From contig SFZH01000008.1 in NCBI GenBank assembly GCA_021234535.1, positions 6,084,897 through 6,148,896 of the forward strand: a DNA stretch of 64,000 bases, read 5' to 3'. The position numbers were made by a program, and so were the translations under genes. Below the pieces are notes generated by a model that was not told the DNA's origin, did not search any database, and was given only the letters and a program-made list of their open reading frames with translations. This document shows positions 1-12,959 of this stretch, piece by piece. The DNA is from Stichopus chloronotus (Eukaryota > Echinodermata > Holothuroidea > Aspidochirotida > Stichopodidae). Every line of letters starts with the position of its first letter. Position 1 is the first letter of the stretch.

Positions 1-392
1 TAGGCCCTGGTCTAATATTTGTGACGTTATTAAATCAACTATTTGAACATCCTTTGCATTTCCTTTAAAATAATACTTCAACACTTATTGCGACGTGATT
101 TTAAGTCCACTCCACGCGGATAAGCTCAATATTTTGATGGTGTCAATTTTCAAGGTTAATCACATAATTCCAAAGAACTGGGGTTTTTGGTGGTAACTTG
201 CAGGTGTTATAACCAGAGCAGTCAGTCTTGCTACAAACAGCAATTTAAGAAAAAACTTGGTGTGGTCTTTGAAGTGACTAAAAACCTATACCCTTTCATC
301 TGCACCACTGGAATATTCCTTTAAGTCTGCCAACTGGTGTTTTTCGTCGTTTCGCATAATTCAGCTGCAAGCTGTTACCCTTAAACCCATTC

Positions 393-964
393 TTTAAAGG
401 TCTGGTGACATGAAAATGACATTTTGAGGTATTGGGTGCATTAGGCATTCAAAATGTTGAAAATAGCCACAAATTGCGTCAAAATCCGTCAAAAATTGAC
501 AAATTTACAGGCAAATTAGTGTCTCACAGCTGTGTCATGAATAAACATTGGCTAAATATGCAAATTTGTGATGTCAGGAGAGGGACTCCCAGGATATGTC
601 GTATGTTAATCCTTTGTTTCTGTAACCTTTATTTCAAGGTCATTTGAGAATTTTATATGCCAAGAGGGTTTTATTTTGGAAGCAAGTGTTTTCTCCTTCA
701 AAAATATCGATATCACGCACCAATGTGATACTCAGTAATTAAGTAATTAAGAGGAAAAATATATAGGGTTAACAAAAGAAAAGCTGACACTGTGCAACAC
801 TCCACGTCATCTGTTTTGCATTTTCCTTCAAACTTTGAAAAGTCATATCTCAAAAACGGTAATAGATATAAACAAAATTTCAACGGATTTTCACTGAGGG
901 TTTTACTTTGTAATGTTTGCATGAAGGAAGCTCTTTTTTGGAAGCATGTCACACGTCCTTTAAA
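393..964. mobile_element. Dispersed non-coding element with terminal inverted repeats
   Basis: The left end (TTTAAAGGTCTGGTGACATG, about 394-413) matches the reverse complement of the right end (TTTAAAGGACGTGTGACATG, about 945-964) with a few mismatches, so the segment looks like a non-autonomous DNA transposon. Its interior shares blocks with 46.0-46.6 kb and with 58.8-58.9 plus 62.0-62.5 kb. Shared blocks include a stretch around 560-700 containing GGGTTTTATTTTGGAAGCA and one around 790-880 containing CTTTGAAAAGTCATATCTCA. No convincing coding sequence is seen; the short frames here do not resemble a protein family. No target duplication could be fixed, so the borders are approximate. Confidence 0.5.
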
Positions 965-1613
965 TCACCTTGAGATTTTATATGACGGACGCCCAATATA
1001 TGCTGACGTAGATTTCTTCATATCACACGGGAGCTATTTCCTAGTTGTTGGAATGGAAATTTATTATGTGGATTTGAGCTACCTATATCAATAATAAATG
1101 ATACAACCTAGTCCTTTCGTCCATACACACTGGATGAGTATCAGTTTCATGAAATTTCACGAAATAAATTAATATTTGCAAAAAAAAAACAAAAAAAACG
1201 AGTGTATAAAACTGTTGTAAAAACGGCACCCAGTATTTGCCATGCCACCGTTTGAGAGTGTGTAGTATCATGTCGTGTGATATCATACGTCATGATATAC
1301 AAGACATTGGTGTTACTTTGTCGATCGCTCATGAACATTGTTGCCATGTTGTTAATCGTGTAACCTGTTCACGTGGTTCGCTTTCGATAAAAAAGGTGGT
1401 TACTTTACGAACTCAAAGTTTCTTTTAGAATTTAAGAATACCCCGCCTTTCCATTCAGAGGGTCTTTTTTTTCAGAGGGTCTTTTTTTTGCAAGTGGAGT
1501 CTGAACCGCAGTCGAGCAAGGGACAACAAAGTCAATGATACAATAGAGAGCGCTAATCAACTTTACAATCAACTTAACAATAACTTTGACGTCACTGCGA
1601 CTCGAGTTGTATT
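965..1613. other. Non-coding stretch, no gene seen
   Basis: AT-rich sequence with an A-tract near 1180-1200 and a short direct duplication of TCAGAGGGTCTTTTTTTT at about 1455-1492. The small open frames on both strands lack recognisable motifs or splice context. Confidence 0.4.
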
Positions 1614-2270
1614 AGGTGCGTTCGACTGGGCGACTCGAGTAACTCGAGTGACTCGAGAAAGCGTTCGACTGGTCGAAACGTCATTGAAACGTCACATATC
1701 GAACCACGTGACGTAATTTACGCCGCAGTTGAAGAAGCGTCTAGTCCAAACAAATAATGGCGACACACAAAATCCAACTACCGTCGGGGGCCGAAAAGTG
1801 CCCGTTGTGAAAAAATGGTAAAAAACCATACCTGTCATTACGACTGAGAGTATTTACGAAGAAGCGTTCAGGTCAAATTGCACACCTACTTGCGTGTTTC
1901 CTACTGTTGTATCACTAGAGAATGAACTTATCACTTAACCAGTGTGTGTGTTACTTGACTAAGTTAGTTTTACATTCAAACGCGTCAAAGTAAGATGTGC
2001 AGTACAATTTGCACGTAGGCTAGGTTGAGTAGTTGGCCTACTTCTAGGCTAGGCCCTGACTGCTGAAATCCTCATGTAAACAACGAGTAGCACGAACGCT
2101 CATTACGAAATTAACTAGCGTCATTACTGGAGCTGCCGTTCGAGTCAACGCTCGACACGCATGCGTATTGGCGGACACAGCTGACGTCAAACTTACTCGA
2201 GACAGGACTCGAGCCTTTCAATAGGTTCAAATTGAAGGCATCGGAATTCGCCTTCCAGTCGAACGCACCT
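1614..2270. mobile_element. MITE with 16-bp perfect terminal inverted repeats
   Basis: The left end AGGTGCGTTCGACTGG is exactly inverted at the right end (2255-2270). Both ends are flanked by ATT, which could be a 3-bp target duplication. The outside flanks (GTCACTGCGACTC... on the left, GTCACTGAGGCTC... on the right) resemble each other, so the element seems to have inserted into an older degenerate repeat. Inside the left end CTCGAG recurs several times (about 1632-1658), and a second direct copy of GCGTTCGACTGG lies near 1660. No coding capacity is seen. A 3-bp target fits the PIF/Harbinger group, but the superfamily is not established. Confidence 0.7.
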
Positions 2271-2660
2271 ATTGTCACTGAGGCTCCGATTCCAGCAACA
2301 ATAATCTCATATAATCAATCATTCTCATACCCCCCCTCACAGCGACGCCGACTTCACCTTCTACATACATGTCACATGTTCAGCCCGACTCCAGCAGCAA
2401 TTACATTGTAATCAGCCTATAAGACTTCACTGTGACTCCGACCCCATTAGTATTAAAGTTGTATTGTCACCACTACGACTCCGAATTCAGCAGCAAGTAT
2501 AATTACCACGTCGATTCCGATGCCACCTGAAAATAAATATCAAAACCCATCTCTCCCACCCCAAGTAAAGTGCAAGTACACGTTCAATCACTGTGACTGC
2601 GAATCCAGTTTTATGGATACAATCAATTTAAATCTTTCCTTCCCATCCCGATCCCGACTC
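2271..2660. repeat. Degenerate tandem repeat with TCACTGTGACTCCGA-like core
   Basis: Variants of CACTGTGACTCCGATTCCAG recur at irregular spacing of roughly 60-100 bp (near 2275, 2345, 2430, 2470, 2510 and 2590). The bases just left of the MITE at 1614 belong to the same series. The units are too diverged for an exact period. The stretch looks non-coding. Confidence 0.5.
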
Positions 2661-2899
2661 CCAGTGTGAATATGTGTCCACCCAAACATGTGTCGTACTA
2701 AAATGTGTTTTGACGACACATCCATCAAAAAAAAAAAAAAAAAAAGAGGAAAAGATTGAACTTCTGTGAACTATTTTACGGTAGGCTGAGTTCAACTGTG
2801 ACTCCACGACCCTAACCTGCTAACGAAAGGGAGAAGTTCATAAGTGCGAGGTATTCTAAAATTACTCCCGTCTTTTTATCAAAAATCTCTGTGTATGAA

Positions 2900-2929
2900 C
2901 AGGGAGTTGCCACTAGTGGCAACTCCCTG
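2900..2929. repeat. Perfect 30-bp palindrome
   Basis: Two 15-base arms (CAGGGAGTTGCCACT and its exact reverse complement) meet without a spacer. The structure could form a cruciform in DNA or a hairpin in RNA. It lies directly upstream of the small hairpin pair at 2944-2988. Confidence 0.9.
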
Positions 2930-2943
2930 GTATGAATGACTTA

Positions 2944-2988
2944 GACTTGCGCGAAGTCCCCAGAGAGCAAGACTTGCGCGAAGTCCCC
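2944..2988. repeat. Two direct copies of an 18-bp hairpin unit
   Basis: GACTTGCGCGAAGTCCCC occurs at 2944-2961 and 2971-2988. Each copy contains the self-complementary arms GACTT and AAGTC around GCGCG. The second copy is enclosed by GAGAGCAA and TTGCTCTC, giving a larger nested stem. Possibly a remnant of a foldback element together with the palindrome at 2900. Confidence 0.75.
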
Positions 2989-5900
2989 GGTGGTTGCTCT
3001 CTCTCTCCCCCAGCTGTGGCAGCTAGGGGTACTATTTCTTTGGTTCTGTCATAGTCATTTCATTTAAACAACATATACCGGTTTCACACCTCTCCTGCTG
3101 CACCTCTGCAGGGGCAACAATTTCTCACACTCAACCACTATATTTCTTTCTGCTGTCATTTGCTATCTATTCATTGTAATGAAGTACGACGTTCGATACA
3201 CGCATTGCGTACATATTGTAACAAAAATAGTGTATTTTTACTTGTTTACGTCTAATACCAGTTTACGCATTTTAGACTTTTTTTAATTGCTAGATGATTT
3301 TCCCAGGGAGATGATTATTCCACCTTGTGCAATACCAGCTTTGATGTTAGTAGGTGTCCAAGTATCAAACTACAGGATCCATTGTATTGGTTTATGGCCA
3401 TGGGCACATTCTAACAACATGTTATCTGAGGAGTTAGAGTCCTGGGAGGTGCACCTACTGGTTCCTTCCTGGCTTTTTGTTTGGGTAAACTATTAACTAC
3501 TTAGTAGGTGATAGATAGACGTGATAGATAAATGATTACAGCTGCTGCCATTTGACCAATGACCATCCAGTATTAGCTCTGACCGTTACATAAAAGTCCA
3601 TGTTCCTGATTAAAAAAGACACATTTCGGCTGTAGGTTTAGACTCATTAATGACGTGTCCCCAGATCGCCAAATTTTACTTGTTTTAACCCATCAATGGA
3701 GTTGAAGTTTACTGAAGCACTAGCAGGACTGTTTTGGAGCTAGTGAGCACTCACCATTAACGGTAAGAATGTAAGTTACTTAAGTTTACATTGTACTTAT
3801 CACTTGCACGAAAATTGCTACGAGTAGAGACATGCTCTTTAATGTGATCATATTATTACTCCTCCTCTACTTGTATTGAATATGTGTGCACGATTCATTG
3901 CTCCTATATGACCATGGTGTGAGATGCCTACAAATATAGATAAGCGTGAAGCTACACTTACTGTCAGGTGTGTTTTTCTGTTATAACTGTCTCTGTGAAA
4001 AAATCTACTCAAAGCGGGTCCAGTGGTAGAACTTTCAAACTCGGTAGGCGTTACAATATATTGACTGCATGGATACCTGAATTTGTAAACTACACTGAGG
4101 TTGAAGACAATTTAAATCATGATAAAGATGATGGGACTAAGGGAAAGAGGAAATAAAAAAAGAGCTAAACCGATACGGTGACTGATAAAAAAAAAGAAAA
4201 AAATAGTGTGGTTGTGTCAGGCACCCTAAAACTTGCTCCAGTACAGCTAACTAAGGTTAGAAAGATACTGTATGAACCTGTGACTTAAAGGCTGTAATGC
4301 ATCACCCCAGACAGTTTAAATTCTCCCAACCACCTACCTCTAGTCCCTCCCTCAGCCTGTCTTACATTCCTCCACATGTGTAATCAAAACAATGGATCCC
4401 TGTGTACGCTGTGCTATACGAGCTGCTCTGCATCTTTCGAATTTGCTGTCAATATAAGAGTACTGTAACTTAGAACCAGTTGAAAATTTTGCTTTCAGGG
4501 AGGTAAAAATATAGCTTAGGGTGATGCAATACAGCCTTTAAAAACTGGCAACAACAGGCTGAAGCAGAAAAGTGTGGCATTCATAATTCCACTTTGCCTT
4601 TTCATTAGCCTTCCTAGAATATTAAGCTGGCTTTGATTTGAGACAGTAGACAAATATCATATCAGAATAAATGACTTCGATGCACCACTAAGGTCACAGA
4701 GACACTTCAAAGTTAATAACTTTAATACTTTTTAATCGAACTGAAGTTGCTATGAGTTCCTTTCTTCTATTCTATTTTAATTGTGTGTTATCATAGGTAG
4801 TTTTATTGATCCCGAATACAAATGAGCTGGGGAGGTGAGGGGAGGGGAGGGTGAGACCGGGGTGTTCGGTTAAGGAAAGAGTCTTATTTCTCAGCGTGAA
4901 ATCACATTCCTTCCTTCCGGGGTAAATAGCCTGACACACTTCAGAGGACAAAACTCATGAATCATCGTCTGTGAAGAACTTACATTGTGTTCCTTACAAG
5001 AAAAGGTACTATGTAAGTTTTTTAGCTCTCTGATACCTTTCAATCACCTTACGATCGTTAAACGGTTAACTTAGGCCTACTAGGTAGCTAAAACTTGAGA
5101 GTTTATTGCTTACATGCTGCAGAACCAGAAGATTAATAACGACCATGTCTAATCTCTGTCGGGATTCTGAATTAATAGTAGCAACGATGTATAAACTCTT
5201 ATTGGGCGTGGTATCCATGACAAGTAAATAACAACCAAGATGTACCTATGAGTCGATGCATCTCAAAAGAACTGTTTGCGTTTATGTGATTAAAAATCGT
5301 ATCTGATCCTGGTTTTTTGAGATTGTAACGACGAGTAGAACTTACCGTGCAACAAAATGCACACTGTGACTCCGACAAACAAGAGAAATTTCATGATACT
5401 GGTGAAACTGACCGCTGTCCGACTTGAAATTCTTACCACCAAAGACACCAGTGCACAGAAGACCTAGCAAATAACTAAGATGACCTTTAGAAGTTGAGTC
5501 GCTATATTCACAGGGTTTGGACCTTGGTACAGTTCCATTTCAGCAGTCAACAAGATTTAAACGAATTAACCATGAAATAGGCCACGCCCCTTTGAAAATC
5601 TCACTACGGAGCCTCACAGGAAACTCAATAAGCCACTACAAATTTACAGCCCTAAACTTCGCGGCGTAGTGTCTAAGTGGGAGGACAAGTTGTAAAAAAG
5701 GGTGAAAAATCTATTGAGTACGGCGCACATAAGGTGAGATGCGAGATGTAAAGTTATCATTTTCTTATAGCTTGTTACCTAGACAAAAAAATTGCAAATC
5801 GTCGAGTTGTTGGAGATGTTACCTTAGCGTAAGGCGGTATCACGACGAAAATTTGCAAAATTTTGTGTAGATAAGAAGTCATTTGTAACTCAGTATTTCG

Positions 5901-7106
5901 GAAACGCGATATCTAGCATGTCCCCTTATGTCCACCGTAAGTGAGTGACAGCAGTTAAGTTCTCTGAGTGAAGGTGGAGACACAGGCGCTGCCAAGACTA
6001 TGTAGGCAGCCTGTATAGCGTGCGATATGAATCGGAAGCTAAATATAGGGCAATACAAGCTTCAACAATGTGTTTATTGCGCTGAGCGTGGAAAGTGTCC
6101 TATCTCTGATCACTAAATTCAGCCCTGGATGAAAGAATAGAAAGAATGGATGCCTCTAATTTCCATCCATGTGGTAAATGAGTGAGATAAATGAATGATT
6201 GTCTTCCACAAATGTTTTGCTTGCAGTATACAAATTAAAGTACTAGGAGACGGACAATGCTGTTTACCTTATGCCTATGTTGTAAAGGTTCTTGAACTCA
6301 TTCCGTGATAACGTGTTTTTCCTTCATTTTTTTTTCTCTTTTGCTTAGGACAGTTCTTTGAGAGAAAAAGGTGGAGAGAGAGAGACCGGGTAGAGAGGGA
6401 ACAATGTGGAGAGAGAAAAAGCCTGATACTGCCTGTTCAACTTACAATAGTGTGAAAGCAAACGTGTCAGTGCAAGGTCCAACAATGACCAAACAACTAT
6501 GAAAATGCTTCTTCAAAAACTAACTTATCCCCCTTTCAATAACACTAAAAGATCAGCCATTTCAGTTCATTTTGTCCCTCCCCCCCTTTTTTTTTTTTGT
6601 CTGCAGGGAGTCCGTTTCTCTATTTTCATTCTGTGCAGTATTGATTCAATAATAACTCATCATTGTTTGATGCTTAAGTAAGAATTTTTTCTGATTTGAG
6701 TTTGTTGTGTGAATTTTTTTTTTCTTTTGGATCTGCACAGCTGAGTCTGTTGAATTAAACTTATCTTTCTCAGGAGAAGTATTCTCACCAGCACTTTACT
6801 TATTCGAAATGTTGGCGCGCTATCGGAGGGCATAACTGGCTGCACCTCAGTTACACACCTGATATGCATGGTGTAGCTGGTTTGTTGATTATCGTAGAGC
6901 ACAATTACGAGAGCAATTATCGCAAGACCTCTCTAACAAACTACTCCATCCCTCGAACTGGTGTGAATCCTTGCATGGAAGACCGAAAATCAAATTATGA
7001 GACTCCATCTTACTCTATACCAATGTGTAATTGGCACCAAAGCATGCAAAAAATTAAAGTAAACAATGCGGAAACATCATTTATTGAGATGAAAGGAAGG
7101 GGGTAA
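2989..7106. other. Non-coding stretch, no supported gene
   Basis: The stretch holds scattered mononucleotide runs and AG-rich patches (near 4825-4850 and 6360-6400). Short frames at 3287-3496, 3968-4156 and 6864-7106 were read and show no known domain. The frame at 3968-4156 ends in a charged tail that could be a terminal exon, but no good acceptor or partner exon supports it. Confidence 0.4.
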
Positions 7107-7420
7107 AGTGTCAGGGCTTACGGGATCAGAATCATCAGATGTCAGGAATTGTAGGGAATTAGCGTTCAGGTGTCAGGGAATTAGAGATCAGGTATCAGAT
7201 ATTTTATGGGTCAGGTGACACAGTTTCTTTGGATCAGGTGTCAGTGGATCAGGAGTTAGCAAGTTGAAATCTGGGGTCAGGTGCTTGCGACTTATGGGAT
7301 CAGGTGTACAGAAATGTAAGGGACCACATGTCAAGGATGTTATGGATCAGGTATCAGAGATGTTGAGGATTTGGGGATCAGGTGTCACGGCTTTTTAGAG
7401 ATCTGGTGTCAGGGCATTAT
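7107..7420. repeat. Degenerate minisatellite, GGATCAGGTGTCAG core
   Basis: Variants of GATCAGGTGTCAGG recur about a dozen times at roughly 20-40-bp spacing. The spacing and separators vary, as in an old and decaying minisatellite. All units read in the same orientation. There is no coding frame through the array. Confidence 0.75.
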
Positions 7421-9379
7421 AAACACATCAACATCAGAGGCAATTTGAGAATGTTTCCGATGTAAGTGATCACACCATTGTTGAAAGGGGGGGGGGGGGT
7501 TGAACCAGATGATACTTCGCACTTAAATCGGTGGTTTGCCTGATTGGGTTACTGAGCAAAGTTACGATCGGCCATCTAAAAGATGTTTTCTGGCTTTGCC
7601 ATATCATCTCATTTTAACTCCTATACAACCTCAACAAATTTTCCGTCATAGGCCTAGGTGCTATTTTCTGCAGAGGTTCTGACCACGACTGGCTCACCGC
7701 TGAAAATCGATTGATTTCCAAGCTATGGATTTCATATTACACCAAAAGGTTTACACTTTAAATTTCAACTTTATATAGATCATCCTCCGGACTCTCCTTG
7801 TCTTGTATTCTTTGCGTTGCGGTCTTACTTAAAATTCTTGCATTGTTGGTTTCTCCTTGGCTTATTCAGTTGTCTTCTTGTCATCTAGCAGAGTTAGTGT
7901 TTTTTTTTTTCCTAAGTACATATTACATTGTGTTATATATACTCCAAGACTTAAAGTAGAAAACGAGACAGGTAAGTCGTACAAGTTTTAAAGCGTACCT
8001 GGAGGACAAATAGTAGATTCTGGCCACAGTAGTTTAAGACTGTTGAATGCCTCACTACTAAAGTACACTGTGAACAACAATGGACCCTTTCATCGATATT
8101 GTAAAGACTGGAGCAAGAAGATTTTGTTTGGTTCTGGAGTTGGTCAATATTTCAGTAATCTTCTTTTGTGAACAATTTCTATACTGGTGCAAGAAGATGT
8201 CCTTTGCGTTGTTGGTTAGAATAAGACGGTGACGGCATTTTAGTCTCCGACCTATCCCTGAACTGATCTGTAGCACTAAGTGTTATTTAAGACTTCAAGA
8301 TAGATTGTCTCACCAGCTTCAGGGTTACTGTGAACTCACCTTATTATCTGAAGTCCCATTAATGAACTAATCCATTCAGTGAAGCAGAATATCGGATACA
8401 ACCAACGTGGTCACTGCGTGAATAAGAAAAAAGAAAAAAAAAATAGTGAGAGAGAGATAAAGAGAGAAAATGTTTTTCACAGAAGGATTACAGTTGTCCA
8501 GTTGTTCGATGTTTGACTTATACCTGAAAATTTTAGACTGGAGGGTGCAGCTTAAAGGGGTTCACTCCCAAAACAAGTCTTGATGAAAGTAACAATACAG
8601 GAAACAAACAAACAAACAAATATAATTTAAATTAAAAAAAAACTTGAATTAGAAAATAAGGTAATTTTGATCGTTGGTTATGTCACACATTACGCAGATA
8701 TTTGATAATTCTGAATATATATAATAAAATCTATTTTTAGTATACGCTACATCATGCAGCAATCCGAGGAACATTAACTACCTTCCTTCTTATTCCTTTC
8801 CTTAGAGTTCCCTTGCAAATGTCCTTCCTGGGGTTGACACTTTTTTTCCCCCCGTTAGTGTGGAATAATGCACTTGTACTTCACTAATGCACTACAATAA
8901 ACTTAATGAAATCAAGAAGATGACATTAAGGCATGGTGCGACAGAGCTATATGCATTGATTTTATCTCCACAAAAACGATGATTTTTATAGAAGGACATT
9001 ATACGATTAGGCAATCCTCGTAAATCAATCTAAAGATAGGATAGCAGTTGTATAATAAAGTTTTCCATCTTTTTTTTTTTAATGAATGATAAGCATTCTT
9101 TGACTCGACAGAAATTTGCTAAAGACCACTTACCGTATTTCAAATCTCTAAATGAATGTGGGACATGTCAGGCAACTTCAATTTAAAATTGTTTTCTGTT
9201 TCCTTCAAGCAGTTTTTGTCAAAATGTTGGTCAATGCAGTGCTTTCATCGGATACATTTTTCACAAATCAAAGTTTATACTTTGGGAAAACCCACAGAAA
9301 GTGTTTAAAATCTCTACCACACTACCTTACTCATCCTTCTTTGAAGGGAAACAGGGCGTCTCGAATACACCAAGATGGC
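7421..9379. other. Non-coding stretch, no gene seen
   Basis: A G11 run lies near 7489-7499, and several A and T tracts follow. Frames at 8058-8276 (minus) and 9152-9403 (plus) show no family signature. Confidence 0.4.
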
Positions 9380-9640
9380 AAACAAAGGAAGTATACTCTT
9401 TAATCATTGTTAAAACATTCAGTCTCATCAATACACATTTGAACAAGCCTCAGCTCATCAAAAAATTATATAGTGGGGAGTAAGTTACGAAAGATGCATT
9501 ATTTGAGTTTTGGAAAGTTTGGATGAACAAATTAGTTTGGAACAACAAATAACTTAATTTCTTTCTGTGAGAAACTTATTCCTTTAAAAGAAGACCGCTG
9601 TTCTTTCTTATTTTGAGATATCATGTCCACTAACATTGGT
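9380..9640 (+). repeat. Dispersed repeat copy, forward orientation
   Basis: This segment contains GATGCATTATTTGAG followed by a GGAAAGTTTGGATGAACAAA block. It matches the forward copies in the two duplicated blocks at about 46290-46560 and 62150-62400, and matches in reverse orientation the copies at 10430-10590 and 12960-13180. Similarity is by eye and partial, and the borders are approximate. Confidence 0.55.
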
Positions 9641-9675
9641 TAAACATGATAGTTCTCTATAAAATTGAGGCCTTA

Positions 9676-9718
9676 TTTCCGGATCCGGATATCCGTTCAT
9701 CGGATATCCGGGTATCCA
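9676..9718. repeat. Cluster of GGATATCC palindromes
   Basis: CCGGATATCCG and CGGATATCCGGG occur about 20 bp apart and next to GGATCCGGATATCC. Each is self-complementary, and together they form an imperfect longer inverted repeat. Function unknown. Confidence 0.6.
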
Positions 9719-10429
9719 TTGATCGTTTTCATTGAACAAAATCACCGAGACCAGTATACTGTGCACGCAGTTTCAAGCAAAATACTTCAGTAACCTAAAC
9801 AATCTTCTTTAATGCTCCATTATTAGCACTTGAACACAGAAACAAAGAAACATATTTCACATAATTTTCTCCCACACCGTTTGTAAAACTTCAAGTAGCT
9901 AAGCTCCTCCATTTAGCCAATTAACAAATCAGACCATCGTAGATTTCTTTCATTACATCACTGGTAACAGCTGTTTCTTTGAAAGTTATACCACATACTT
10001 AAAGGGGAAATATTCTCTCTTACAGCAAAAGGGTGAAAATCACTCCACAAAAAGTGTTATCATAGCCCCCTTGTATAGTAAGAGTGAATTTTATCCCTAA
10101 CGGAGTGAAAATTCACTCCAAATGGAGCGACATTTTGTACACATGAACTGAAATATCGCTCTCTTTGTTGTGAATTTCCACTCGATTTGATGAAATTTAC
10201 CTTCTCTACGAACCCCCAGGACATCTTTTTCCGAAGTGAATTTCAGTCTTCTATTTTTGAGAGATGTGTTTTGTTTTTCAGCCAAAAAAAAAAAAAACAT
10301 ATTTTATGTACACAGAACAATAAATTAGTTCAAAACAATACATTACGGTGCCCTTCTTTATGAAGTAAGTTTTTCATAATAAGCTTTAATTCGTTTTTTT
10401 TTTAAGAGAGAGACTCACTTATTTGTTGC

Positions 10430-10590
10430 TAAAGAATAATTTCTTCACCCAAAGTTTCAAAAAAGTTCAAATGATGCGTTTAATGTCATTGGTGAGACTG
10501 AATGGGTTTAACAATGGTAACATCAATTTTCTTTGTAACGCCGTGTTGATACATTTTAAAAGCAATTTCTCTTTTAAGGTCCGCTATTAA
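10430..10590 (-). repeat. Dispersed repeat copy, reverse orientation
   Basis: The block from ACCCAAAGTTTCAAA through TGATGCGTTTAATG and GGGTTTAACAATGG to TTGATACATTTTAAAAGC resembles the reverse complement of 9380-9640 and parallels 12960-13180. With the forward copy about 0.9 kb upstream, this creates an inverted pair. Confidence 0.45.
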
Positions 10591-12399
10591 TTGAAAACCT
10601 CAGGATGACCTCTCATTAAATCTCTTCTAATGCTATTGACAAACGGCACTATTTCAAATTTTCTCTTTTGATCCACAAGATTTTTCTTTTTTCAAGTGTT
10701 CCGGCACAATAATTTGACTTCGATGACTTCAGAGACTTACAAAATAGTCTTGACGGACTCAAAACTTAGGTGCACATAGTTTATATATATGTTTCACGAA
10801 GACTGAATTTGAGAGGCCGTTTCTCAGAGGCGTTTTGGCAGTTTAAAATAATTGCAATAAGCTGAAATATGCCAGCGATATTTCTAAACTGGCCTGATAA
10901 TGGGCACATTAATTGATTCACGCTATTGACACAGGTTTTTTTTTTTTGAAGGTCACATGAGTATATAGGCTACACTGATAATGTTAGTCAAGTGCTAGAG
11001 AGATCATTCTATTATTCTACTGTTTTTGTCGCCAGGCCGGATTGAATTCAAAATAATGCAGCAGACCACTATTTCAATTGTAGCCGTTGATATCGGTTTA
11101 CCGAAACTCAATCGGCATTGGTTAGTACTAATACTCGAGTCTTCGATTTTAAGTTCTTGTTTTCATTTGTTTGGAGATCGTGTTTACAATGATGAATGGG
11201 TGTCCTAAAGTGAAAAAATAAAGTAGTTTTCCACAGCAGGCATTTCGAACAGCATGCCAATATCTTCAGCTCCTAATTACTCTAATTACTCAGGGTATTG
11301 TTGTTTGAAGAAAGACTTCTCTGGTCAACAAAGACTTCCAGTTGCCCCATGGTTACAAAATGTAATGTAACACTATTGTCAAATTATTGTAAGAAGTCGT
11401 TGGTTTTCTATGAAATTGAAGAACTCTTTCAATCTTGAAATTGAACTAGTGAAAAAGACGATTGGATATATTGTATATTTACCTTAAAATATTGTGGAAA
11501 TCAAGGTCACATCTCTTACAATGTTGTTACGATTCTTTCAAGACATTAAAGATTATAAAGAAATATGAAGGATATTGAAGTAGTCGAATCAGGGTGCCAT
11601 CAAAAATTCCTCATTACACGAATATCAATTTCCTTCAGTAGTCAATCCCGATTTGTGGTCACCTTTCTTAATTAGCCGTTCTGCTGGTTTAAACTGTTGC
11701 AGGGTTGTGAAAGCCATTGCATTTCTTCAACTATGCCTGTGTGTCAAGTGTGGATAAGAATGGGAAACCGACAAAACGAAAGAGTCAAGTGCAGGAATGA
11801 AAAGCAAACCTGTGAATAAGAATATCAAGGAGCTGAGAGGTACTGCTGAGAACACTGTAGAGAAACCCCATAGTTTCACCGTGCGGGTTTATTCATCATG
11901 TTTACAGTTCACGTCTTCAAATCCATAGTACATTGTAAAGTTAAGTCAAGAATTTATTTTAGGTAGTATTTCAATAGAGCGCCATCATTGACGTAGAGTC
12001 ATTGATTCTTTATTTAGTCTATCTACCGAGTTAACTAGGTCACATGACCCATTCTCTTATATTGTCGCGTGCACTGGAAAGACTAAAAGAAGGCATGTCG
12101 CGGAAGAAGAGTGGTAAGTTATGGCCAACTGTTTGTTGAATAACAAAAAAAAAAAAAAAAAATAAGGCTTTCTATTTTCCATACGGAAGAGCAAGTACGA
12201 CTGTTTCCCTATTCAAGAAAAAAAAAAAAACTCCTGAAAATGAAAGGGGAGGGGGTTCATCATACCTTCACTGTATCCGTCCTTCGAAGCAAACTGTAGA
12301 ACTTCTGCAATTCTTCAAATTATCCGACAATGAACAAACAATGAATTCCTTTTAAAATCATAACTTCCTTCGTCTTTAGACACACTGTTAGCATTGCAT
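10591..12399. other. Non-coding stretch, no gene seen
   Basis: AT-rich DNA with T and A tracts (for example about 10937-10948 and 12145-12164). The 60-aa frame at 11026-11208 has no recognisable feature. Confidence 0.4.
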
Positions 12400-12959
12400 A
12401 AACAACATTTAGCCCGGGAGATACTCCAGATTTAATTCACATCTCGAGTACAAAAGGTTTGATTGTATGAATGGAAAGGGGGTGATGTGGGAACATAGGA
12501 ATGGACATTCTTAAATTTTGAAAATGGTGCGTCTGGGGGTAGGGGAGGGTTGAATGAAACCCCCAAATACGTTTTAAGTACATCTTTGATTACATCCACG
12601 AAATTAGCGCAGTCTGGTTAATTTCATGGTCCTGATTGCCGATCTGATGTTCTTAAGTGCACAAAATGGTGAAAAAGGCAAACAGGCACTCAATAAGGGC
12701 GGTTTCCACATTTGAACCACACTTGGAGTACATCGCTAAAAGTAGATCCTTTGCATGCCTCTGATAACAGATCAGCAATTCTGAAGTGTCCAAATTGGTT
12801 CAAAAGGCAGTTAGGAACACTCTAAAGAGGGCGCTGTCAAGTTGGGGTGTTTGTATCACAGAAAACAGCCATATTTTTAACACCAATGTTTGTGGACATA
12901 GAATGATAGATTATTCAAAATAAGGAAGGTACAGTAGCCTTCTTTGCAAGAAATAAGAT

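Noticed and set aside
3968..4156. 62-aa frame with charged C-terminal tail as a possible terminal exon
   Set aside because: No family signature, no convincing acceptor with a pyrimidine tract, and no partner exon upstream.
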